Source: CAVVJA01 sp963809815
Lineage (GTDB): Bacteria; Actinomycetota; Actinomycetes; Mycobacteriales; Jatrophihabitantaceae
NCBI GenBank assembly: GCA_963809815.1
Contig: CAWELM010000012.1
Span: 186,001 to 250,000 of the forward strand
DNA length: 64,000 nucleotides
Direction: 5' to 3'
In this document: positions 29,065-36,018 of the stretch, one piece after another
How positions within the stretch are numbered: position 1 is the first letter of the stretch
Layout of the letters: each line of letters begins with the position of its first letter
Made by a program: the position numbers and the translations under genes
Notes under the pieces: generated by a model
The model's database searches: none
Told to the model about the DNA's origin: nothing
The model's input: only the letters and a program-made list of their open reading frames with translations

Positions 29065-29703
29065 CTACTCGACGAGCCTCAGCTGGATACGGATGTCCTT
29101 CTGCACGGTCGCCTTGTCCGGCCGCGCGTCGACCGTTACGACGAATTCCTTGCGCCGGAACAGCTCGAGCACTGGGTTCGTCTTCGAGTGATAGTCGCGC
29201 AGCCGGTTCGCCAGCGCCGCTTCGGTGTCGTCCTCCCGGCGGACAAGATGACCACCGCACACGTCGCAGCGGTTGCGGACCTTAGGGGTGAGTGCGATGA
29301 GGTTGTAGTCCATCCCGCAGTTCGAACACAGCCGCCGGGCCAGAACCCGTCGGCGCACCTCCTCGTCGGGCAAGTCGAGATAGATGACCCCGTCGATGTC
29401 GTAGCTCTCCAGGAAGAACTCGGCCTGGCGAGCGTTCCGCGGAAACCCGTCGACGACGAAGCCGTAGTTCCAGTCATGATCGACTAGCCGTTGCCGCACG
29501 ACCGCCTCGACCATGTCGTCATCGACCAGCCGGCCCTCGGCCATGGTCCGGCGTACCTGCGCGCCGAGCTTGGTGTGGTTCTGGACATGCCAGCGGAAAA
29601 TGTCGCCGACCGCGATCTGCGTCAGGTCGAACTCCCGGGCCAGCATGGCGCCCTGCGTTCCCTTCCCGCTGCCTTGCACACCCATGATCACGTACTTCTG
29701 CAT
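29065..29703 (-). CDS. Adenylate-kinase-like nucleoside monophosphate kinase with zinc LID
   Basis: A 212-residue P-loop kinase. The loop reads GVQGSGKGTQ, close to the adenylate kinase GxPGAGKGTQ but with Gln for Pro and Ser for Ala. The AMP-site element DGFPRNARQAEFF is kept. The LID has two CxxC pairs (LCSNCGMDYN and RCDVCGGHL) for structural zinc. The usual adk lies beside secY in the ribosomal protein operon, so this is likely a second, divergent copy; substrate preference could differ. ATG 29703 begins the domain. It is 40 bases from the ABC exporter pair's 3' end on the same strand and 160 bases from malic enzyme. Confidence 0.88.
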   Translation of the reverse strand: MQKYVIMGVQGSGKGTQGAMLAREFDLTQIAVGDIFRWHVQNHTKLGAQVRRTMAEGRLVDDDMVEAVVRQRLVDHDWNYGFVVDGFPRNARQAEFFLESYDIDGVIYLDLPDEEVRRRVLARRLCSNCGMDYNLIALTPKVRNRCDVCGGHLVRREDDTEAALANRLRDYHSKTNPVLELFRRKEFVVTVDARPDKATVQKDIRIQLRLVE

Positions 29704-29742
29704 GCTTGTAGCGTCGCAGACTGGTGACGGCCCGGCGACTCG

Positions 29743-31779
29743 TCAGGTCCGGCGAGTCCGCGCGGGTACCAGGCCCGCACCGCGCCCGGCGCCCTCGTCC
29801 GAATCCAGATCCACGGCGGACGCAGCGAATTGAGCGTTGTAAAGCCGGAAATAGGCACCCTCGGCGGCGAGCAGCTGCTCGTGTTTGCCCTGCTCGACGA
29901 TCTCGCCGTGCTCCATGACGAGGATCAGGTCGGCGTCTCGGATCGTAGACAGGCGATGGGCGATGACGAAGCTGGTTCGATCGGACCGGAGAGCCGCCAT
30001 AGCGTGTTGTACGAGCAACTCGGTGCGCGTGTCCACCGAAGAGGTCGCCTCATCGAGAATCAGCAAAGATGGCTCAGCGACGAACGCCCGAGCGATCGTG
30101 AGCAGCTGCTTCTCACCGGCGCTGACGTTACTGGCCTCCTCGTCGATCATGGTGTCGTAACCGTCGGGAAGGCTGCGCACGAAGCGGTCAACGTAGGTGG
30201 CCTCAGCCGCGCGGCGAATCTGCTCGTCACTCGCATCGGGCCGGCCGTAGGCGATGTTGTCACGGATCGAACCATGGAACAGCCAGGTGTCCTGTAACAC
30301 CATGCCGATCTTCGACCGCAGTGCGGCCCGCGGAAGCTGGGCGATATCCGTGCCGTCGAGCGTGATTCGGCCGCCGGACAGCTCGTAGAACCGCATGATC
30401 AGGTTGACCAGCGTGGTCTTGCCAGCACCGGTCGGCCCCACGATGGCCACTGTATGGCCCGGCGCGGCGACGAGTGACAGGTCCTGGATGAGTGGTACCT
30501 CCGGGTCGTAGCTGAACGACACATGCTCGAACTCCACCCGTCCTTTGGCCACGGGCGGTCGAGAGAGTGGCTCAGGGTCAGCCGACTGCTCCGGTTCATC
30601 GAGTAGTTCGAACACCCGTTCCGCGGAGGCCACGCCGGACTGCAGGAGGTTGGCCATGGACGCCACCTGGGTCAATGGCTGAGTGAACTGGCGCGAATAC
30701 TGGATGAACGCCTGTACGTCTCCGAGGCTGATCGTGCCTGACGCGACCCGCAGACCTCCGATAACGGCGATCAACACATAGCTGAGGTTCCCGATGAACA
30801 TCATCGCCGGCATGATGATGCCGGACACGAACTGGGCACCGAACGAGGCTCCGTACAGCTCCTCGTTCTTCTCGCCGAAGGTGCGTTCGACGTCACGCTG
30901 ACGACCGAACACCTTGACAATCGAGTGGCCGGTGTACGCCTCTTCGATCTGGGCGTTGAGCTGGCCCGTGTTTCGCCACTGGGCGACGAACTTCGGCTGG
31001 GACCGCTTGCCGATCATCCGCGTGACGAGCAGCGAAAAGGGAACCGCCACTAGAGCCACGACAGCGAGCAGCGGCGAGATGACGACCATCACCGTCAGGA
31101 CGCCGATCACGGTGAGCAAGGACGTGAGCAGCTGGCTCATCGTTTGTTGGAGGCTCTGGCCCAGATTGTCGATGTCGTTGGTCACGCGGCTCAAGATCTC
31201 GCCGCGGGGCTGCTTGTCGAAATATGACAGAGGCAACCGATTGAGCTTGGCTTCCACGTCGGCACGTAGTCGGTACACGGTGCGCTGGACGACACCGGCG
31301 ACGAGGTACCCCTGCGCCCACATGAAGATCGACGCCGTCACGTACAGCAACAACACGAGGAGAAGAACCCGTCCGAGGGCAGCGAAGTCGATGCCGGACC
31401 CTGGCACGGCATCGGTGCCGCTCAGCAGGTCGGCAAACCTACCGTTGCCTCGCGCCCGGGCCTCGGCAATTGCCTGATCCTTGGAGATGCCGGCCGGCAG
31501 CTGTTTTCCGACGACACCGGCGAAGATCAGGTCAGTAGCATGCCCGAGGAGCTTCGGGCCGATGACGCTGAGCGCGACACTGATCACACCCAAGCCAACA
31601 ACCAGCACGACCATGCGCCGCTCAGGTGCCAACCGCTTGAGCAGCCGGCGGGACGAGGCGCCGAAGTTGAGCGACTTCTCCCCGGGCTGGCCGAGTGGTT
31701 GCCCGAATGGCCCCCGTCCCGATCCGGGCCCGCGACCGATGGGCGGCCGGGGTGGCGCAGCTGTCGAGAGTCTGGTCAC
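29743..31779 (-). CDS. ABC exporter half-transporter, consensus-site subunit
   Basis: A 678-residue fused membrane-ATPase protein of the type IV (multidrug/lipid) exporter class. After a Gly/Pro-rich N-terminal tail of about 45 residues come six transmembrane helices (about 55-345), then the nucleotide-binding domain. That domain has GPTGAGKTTL, the signature NVSAGEKQLLTIARA, Walker B LLILDEATSSVDTRT with the catalytic Glu, and the His switch in VIAHRLSTI. The signature SAGEKQ departs from LSGGQ. The start is GTG 31779, overlapping the stop of the partner gene by four bases, so the two are made together and form a heterodimer. The substrate is unknown; Rv1272c/Rv1273c-like exporters are the closest known type. 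Confidence 0.92.
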   Translation of the reverse strand: MTRLSTAAPPRPPIGRGPGSGRGPFGQPLGQPGEKSLNFGASSRRLLKRLAPERRMVVLVVGLGVISVALSVIGPKLLGHATDLIFAGVVGKQLPAGISKDQAIAEARARGNGRFADLLSGTDAVPGSGIDFAALGRVLLLVLLLYVTASIFMWAQGYLVAGVVQRTVYRLRADVEAKLNRLPLSYFDKQPRGEILSRVTNDIDNLGQSLQQTMSQLLTSLLTVIGVLTVMVVISPLLAVVALVAVPFSLLVTRMIGKRSQPKFVAQWRNTGQLNAQIEEAYTGHSIVKVFGRQRDVERTFGEKNEELYGASFGAQFVSGIIMPAMMFIGNLSYVLIAVIGGLRVASGTISLGDVQAFIQYSRQFTQPLTQVASMANLLQSGVASAERVFELLDEPEQSADPEPLSRPPVAKGRVEFEHVSFSYDPEVPLIQDLSLVAAPGHTVAIVGPTGAGKTTLVNLIMRFYELSGGRITLDGTDIAQLPRAALRSKIGMVLQDTWLFHGSIRDNIAYGRPDASDEQIRRAAEATYVDRFVRSLPDGYDTMIDEEASNVSAGEKQLLTIARAFVAEPSLLILDEATSSVDTRTELLVQHAMAALRSDRTSFVIAHRLSTIRDADLILVMEHGEIVEQGKHEQLLAAEGAYFRLYNAQFAASAVDLDSDEGAGRGAGLVPARTRRT

Positions 31780-33509
31780 GCCGGCACCTCGGCGGCCATC
31801 TGCGACGCGACGATCTCCGCGTAGGTCGGGCAGTTCTCCAGCAGCTCGCCGTGAGTACCCAGTCCGATGATGGCGCCGCCGTCGAGCACGACGATCTGGT
31901 CCGCGTGCATGATCGTGGACACCCGTTGGGCGACGATGATCACACTGGCGGCGCGGATGTGCGGCGCGAGCGCGGCGCGCAATCGAGCGTCGGTCGACAG
32001 GTCAAGCGCTGAGAATGCGTCGTCGAACAGATAGACGTCGGGTCGGCGGACGATGGCGCGGGCGATGGCGAGCCGCTGGCGTTGACCGCCTGAGACGTTG
32101 GTGCCGCCCTGCGCGATGGGTGCCTCCAGCGCACCGGGCATGTCCGCGACGAAGTCGCTCGCCTGAGCGATCGTGAGCGCGCGCCACAGTTGCTCGTCGG
32201 TCGCGTCCGGATCGCCATAGCGCAAATTGGACGCGATCGTTCCGGTGAACAAGTACGGCCGCTGTGGCACGTAGCCGATCTGCCGCCACAATGCTTCGGG
32301 ATCTTGGTCCCGGACGTCGATGCCGCCCACCCGAACCGCCCCGCCGGTGACGTCGAACAGGCGTGGGATGAGCGAGATCAGCGTGGTCTTGCCTGAACCG
32401 GTGCTGCCGACGACGGCTGTGGTCTCTCCCGGCCGCGCCCAGAAGCTGATGTCTTGCAGCACTGCTGCCTCGGCACCGGGGTAGCGGTATTCGACGCCAG
32501 TCAGCGTGACCCCTGCTTCGGGGCGACCCGCTGATACTGGAGCTCTTGGCGCGCGCACGGATGTCTCGGTGTCGAGCACCTCGACGATGCGCTCGGCGGA
32601 CACCGTTGCCCTCGGCAGCATCACTGCCATGAACGTCGCCAGCATCACCGAGAGCAGGATCTGCACGAGATAGCTGAGGAACGCGATCAGCGAGCCGATC
32701 TGGATCTGGCCGGCCTCAACGCGGTGCGCGCCGAACCACAGGACCGCCACGCTCGACGTGTTGAACACGAGCATCACGGTCGGGAACATCAGCGCCATCA
32801 ACCGGCCGGCCCGCACCGCCGAGTCGGTCAGCTCCGCGTTCCCGCTCGCGAAGCGCTCCGTCTCGAACGGCTCCCGGACGAAGGCCCGAACGACGCGGAT
32901 GCCGGCGATCTGCTCGCGCAGAATCCGGTTCAGCCCGTCAACCTTCACCTGCATGATCCGGAACAGCGGCACCATCTTGCGGATGATGAGTCCCACCGCT
33001 ATCAGCAGGACGGGAATGCTCACGACCAGGAGCCACGCCAGTCCCAGATCCTGCCGGAGGGCCAGAATGATGCCGCCAACGCACATGATCGGCGCGACCA
33101 CCAAGAGTGTGCACGCCGTCAGGACGACCAGCTGCACCTGCTGTACGTCGTTGGTGGTCCGGGTGATGAGCGACGGCGCTCCGAAGGTCGCCACCTCTCG
33201 TGCGGAAAACGTGCCGACCCGGGCGAAGAGACCGGCGCGCACATCACGTCCGAAGCCCATGGCGGTTCGGGCGGCGAAGTAGACCGCGGCGATCGAACAG
33301 ACGATCTGAACCACCGTGACGGCCAACATGATGCCGCCGGTGGAAATGATGTATCCGGTGTCCCCCAGCGCCACGCCACGGTCGATGATGTCCGCGTTCA
33401 AAGTCGGCAGGTACAGCGAGGCGAGCGTGCTGAAAAACTGCAGCACCACGACGGCCAGCAACGCGCGACGATAAGGCTGCAGATACTCTCGAAGCAGGCG
33501 AATCAACAT
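31776..33509 (-). CDS. ABC exporter half-transporter, degenerate-site subunit
   Basis: The 577-residue partner of the exporter above. Six transmembrane helices (about residues 15-300) are followed by a nucleotide-binding domain with GSTGSGKTTLISL, an intact signature VSGGQRQRLAIAR and Walker B YLFDDAFSALDLS. In the Walker B the catalytic Glu is Asp, and the switch His is Gln in IIVAQRVSTI. These two changes mark the non-hydrolysing site of heterodimeric exporters. It is the first gene of the pair. The ATG at 33509 starts the family N-terminus (LIRLLREYLQPY). 62 bases separate it from guaB1. Confidence 0.92.
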   Translation of the reverse strand: MLIRLLREYLQPYRRALLAVVVLQFFSTLASLYLPTLNADIIDRGVALGDTGYIISTGGIMLAVTVVQIVCSIAAVYFAARTAMGFGRDVRAGLFARVGTFSAREVATFGAPSLITRTTNDVQQVQLVVLTACTLLVVAPIMCVGGIILALRQDLGLAWLLVVSIPVLLIAVGLIIRKMVPLFRIMQVKVDGLNRILREQIAGIRVVRAFVREPFETERFASGNAELTDSAVRAGRLMALMFPTVMLVFNTSSVAVLWFGAHRVEAGQIQIGSLIAFLSYLVQILLSVMLATFMAVMLPRATVSAERIVEVLDTETSVRAPRAPVSAGRPEAGVTLTGVEYRYPGAEAAVLQDISFWARPGETTAVVGSTGSGKTTLISLIPRLFDVTGGAVRVGGIDVRDQDPEALWRQIGYVPQRPYLFTGTIASNLRYGDPDATDEQLWRALTIAQASDFVADMPGALEAPIAQGGTNVSGGQRQRLAIARAIVRRPDVYLFDDAFSALDLSTDARLRAALAPHIRAASVIIVAQRVSTIMHADQIVVLDGGAIIGLGTHGELLENCPTYAEIVASQMAAEVPA

Positions 33510-33571
33510 CTCATCTTGACGCTAACCGAGCGCGACGATGCCCGACCACGACTTTTGTCATGGCCGGCGGA

Positions 33572-35005
33572 CTACCAGCTGACGTCCAGCGGGCGGCCTT
33601 CCGCGAATCCGGCAGCGCTCTGCACTCCGACGACGGCGCGGCGAGCGAACTCGCCGAGGTCTGCCGCCCCCACATATGTACAGGCGGACCGTACGCCGGC
33701 CACGATCTCGTCGATCAGGTCCTCGACCCCGGGACGGAGCGGATCGAGGAACATCCGGCCGGTGGAGATCCCCTCTTCGAACAACGCCTTGCGGGCTCGC
33801 TCGAATGCGTCCTCACCTGACGTCCGGTTGGCCACCGCACGGGCGGAAGCCATGCCGAAGCTCTCCTTGTACAGGCGGCCGTCGGGAGCGGTGTGCAGGT
33901 CACCCGGCGATTCGAAGGTGCCGGCGAACCACGAGCCGATCATGACGGCGGAGGCGCCGGCGGCCAAGGCCAGTGCAACGTCGCGAGGATGGCGTACCCC
34001 TCCGTCGGCCCATACGTGCCGGTCGAGGTCACGCGCTGCCGCGGCACACTCCAGGACCGCGGAAAACTGCGGACGGCCGACGCCGGTCATCATGCGGGTG
34101 GTACACATCGCACCTGGGCCCACGCCGACCTTCACGATGTCGGCCCCGGCCGCGATGAGATCACGCACGCCCTCGGCCGACACGACGTTGCCGGCAACGA
34201 TCGGGACGGTTGGTGTGAGTCCGCGTACCGCGCTGAGCGCGTCGATCATGCGCTGCTGGTGGCCGTGTGCGGTGTCTACGATCAGCAGATCGATGCCGGC
34301 GTCGAGGAGCTGGCCGGCCTTACCGGCGACATCCCCGTTGACACCGATCGCCGCCGCAACCCGCAACCGGCCGGACCCGTCGATCGCTGGTTGATAAAGG
34401 GTCGCCCGCAGAGCCGCCGTGCGGGTCAGGATGCCCACCAGGCGGCCCGTCGCGTCGACGACCGCCGCCAGCCGGCGGTGCTCCGCGTCGAGCATTTCGA
34501 AGGCCTTGCGGGGATCCACCGAGTCGGGCACCGTCACGACCGGCGTCGACATGACCCGGTGCAGCTGAGTGAATCGATCGGCGCCGAGGCAATCTGCTTC
34601 TGTCACCACGCCGACCGGCCGTCCGTCGTCGATCACGATGATGGCGCCGTGCGCCCGCTTGGGCAGTAATGCGAGTGCGTCTCCGACCGGGCTGGTCGGC
34701 GTCAGCGTCAAGGCCGTGTCGAAGACGAGGTGCCGGGACTTCACCCACGCCACGACATCCCGCACGACATCGACCGGGATGTCCTGGGGCAGTACGGCAA
34801 GGCCACCCCGGCGCGCGACCGTCTCGGCCATCCGGCGGCCGGCCACCGCCGTCATGTTGGCGACGACGATCGGGATCGTCGTGCCACTGCCGTCGACCGT
34901 GGACAGGTCGACGTCGAAACGGGAGCTCAAATCCGAGCGGGCCGGCACCATGAACACGTCGTCGTAGGTCAGGTCGTACGGCGGCGGGGGCCCGAGGAAA
35001 CGCAC
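33572..35005 (-). CDS. guaB1: GuaB1 family IMP dehydrogenase-related protein (GMP reductase)
   Basis: A 477-residue TIM-barrel protein with a central pair of CBS domains (about residues 95-205: SPVGDALALL, VMSTPVVTVPDS). The catalytic loop GVGPGAMCTTRMMTG holds the active Cys. In actinobacteria this IMP dehydrogenase-like branch, GuaB1, was shown to act as a GMP reductase that returns GMP to IMP with NADPH, gated by CBS ligands. GTG 35005 is taken as start and gives the family's usual length (about 478); an in-frame ATG at 35041 would overlap the divergent HAD gene. It is divergent from that gene with 34 bases between. Confidence 0.9.
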   Translation of the reverse strand: MRFLGPPPPYDLTYDDVFMVPARSDLSSRFDVDLSTVDGSGTTIPIVVANMTAVAGRRMAETVARRGGLAVLPQDIPVDVVRDVVAWVKSRHLVFDTALTLTPTSPVGDALALLPKRAHGAIIVIDDGRPVGVVTEADCLGADRFTQLHRVMSTPVVTVPDSVDPRKAFEMLDAEHRRLAAVVDATGRLVGILTRTAALRATLYQPAIDGSGRLRVAAAIGVNGDVAGKAGQLLDAGIDLLIVDTAHGHQQRMIDALSAVRGLTPTVPIVAGNVVSAEGVRDLIAAGADIVKVGVGPGAMCTTRMMTGVGRPQFSAVLECAAAARDLDRHVWADGGVRHPRDVALALAAGASAVMIGSWFAGTFESPGDLHTAPDGRLYKESFGMASARAVANRTSGEDAFERARKALFEEGISTGRMFLDPLRPGVEDLIDEIVAGVRSACTYVGAADLGEFARRAVVGVQSAAGFAEGRPLDVSW

Positions 35006-35039
35006 GGGCCCATCATCCCACCGGCCGGCACGTAGGCTC

Positions 35040-35516
35040 ATGACCGTGACGGTGGCCGTCTTCGACATCGACGGCGTCGTCGCCGATGTTCGGCACCGGC
35101 TGCACCTCATCGAGGGCCGGCGCAGGGATTGGGTGCGATTTCACGAGTCGGCGGTCTACGATCCGGCTCTCGTCGAGGGCATCACCCTGGTCAACGACCT
35201 GGGCGGGCAACACGAGGTTGCCTGGCTATCCGGCCGCCCGGAGTGGCTGCGGGCGGTGACTCGCGACTGGCTCGCGAAACACGACCTGCCGCACGCCGAG
35301 ATTCATCTGCGCGGCAACAGCGACCGCCGGCCGGCGCGGCTGTTCAAGCTCGGTGTCTTGCGCAGGCTCAGCGCGCGCTCGATCGCGGCGTTCGTCGACG
35401 ATGACACCGAGGTTGTGCAGGCCGCGATCGCGGCCGGCTACCCCGCTACCCTGGCCGACTGGGTGCCCCGCGCGCCGAGCCTGCGCGAGGCGCAAGACTG
35501 GCTGGGACGCGCGTAA
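35040..35516 (+). CDS. HAD-superfamily phosphatase (PNK 3'-phosphatase-like)
   Basis: A 158-residue HAD phosphatase. FDIDGVVAD at residues 8-16 supplies the nucleophile Asp and acid/base Asp of motif I. WLSGRPEWLRAVTRDWL holds motif II (Ser/Gly) and FVDDDTEVVQAA holds the motif IV acidic residues. The small size and SGRP motif resemble the phosphatase half of polynucleotide kinase/phosphatase and related stand-alone enzymes. A nucleotide or polynucleotide 3'-phosphate is a possible substrate, but this is not certain. ATG 35040 starts the protein; GTG 35046 is in frame. Confidence 0.85.
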   Translation: MTVTVAVFDIDGVVADVRHRLHLIEGRRRDWVRFHESAVYDPALVEGITLVNDLGGQHEVAWLSGRPEWLRAVTRDWLAKHDLPHAEIHLRGNSDRRPARLFKLGVLRRLSARSIAAFVDDDTEVVQAAIAAGYPATLADWVPRAPSLREAQDWLGRA

Positions 35517-35714
35517 TGCATGCCAAATAGCGGGCCGCCGCTCACTTCCCGCCCAGGGTATGTGGTGGTCGACAACAATTTGATGACGGTGCCGAGCGAT
35601 TTGCGTATTACACACCTAAATTCATATGTTTGAGATGCTGGACATCTGGGAAACACGGAGCACACTTGACGTTGCAAGAACAACCTGCAAGCGATTACGG
35701 GGAACTACGAAAAG
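35517..35714. promoter_or_regulatory. AT-rich leader/promoter region of the DUF5999 gene
   Basis: This stretch is clearly AT-richer than its surroundings (ttacacacctaaattcat near 35610). It contains TTGAC at 35666-35670 and two TGCAAG words 14 bases apart just downstream. No reading frame or RNA gene is seen. A promoter for DUF5999 is likely; the exact -10 is not obvious. Confidence 0.45.
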
Positions 35715-35957
35715 ATGATCACTGCACCACCCGCCCCAGCGCCGCACGTGTGCACGCACACTCCGCCGTGCCCCTCTGCCGCGCAGCTCGACCGCGACGC
35801 CGCACACGTCATTGTCGCGCACCCCGAGCAAGGGTGGAGCCTCCTTTGCAATGGGGTCGTGCTGTTCGAGGACACCGGAGAGCTCCTGCCCGACGGTCGT
35901 AGCATCGCGGCACGTCGTCAGGAGTTGCTGGCTGCGGCTGCGCACCGCAAGTCCTGA
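35715..35957 (+). CDS. DUF5999 family small protein
   Basis: An 80-residue protein with an N-terminal Cys/His motif (HVCTHTPPCP) and a strongly conserved block LDRDAAHVIVAHPEQGWSLL, continuing CNGVVLFEDTGELLPDG. This matches the DUF5999 family of actinobacteria, in which the His/Cys cluster may bind a metal. No function is established. ATG 35715 is used; a GGGGAA lies 15 bases upstream. The preceding 200 bases are AT-richer than the rest of the window and hold a TTGAC box at 35666-35670. A strong hairpin follows the stop. Confidence 0.85.
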   Translation: MITAPPAPAPHVCTHTPPCPSAAQLDRDAAHVIVAHPEQGWSLLCNGVVLFEDTGELLPDGRSIAARRQELLAAAAHRKS

Positions 35958-35968
35958 TCCCTACCGGC

Positions 35969-36000
35969 TCGCCCGCCCTGCGACGTGGCTGGGCGGGCGA
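35969..36000. terminator. Bidirectional terminator between DUF5999 and gcvP
   Basis: A perfect 10-bp stem (TCGCCCGCCC and complement) with a 12-base loop lies 12 bases after the DUF5999 stop and 19 bases from the gcvP stop. It is suited to end transcription of both convergent genes. Confidence 0.85.
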
Positions 36001-36018
36001 TGATATGCCACCCGCCGG

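Noticed and set aside
32724..34394. A 556-codon open frame on the plus strand opposite the ABC exporter and guaB1 genes
   Set aside because: Its translation is rich in His, Arg, Gln and Asp with no domain, and it spans two well-supported minus-strand genes. Long antisense frames are expected at this GC content.
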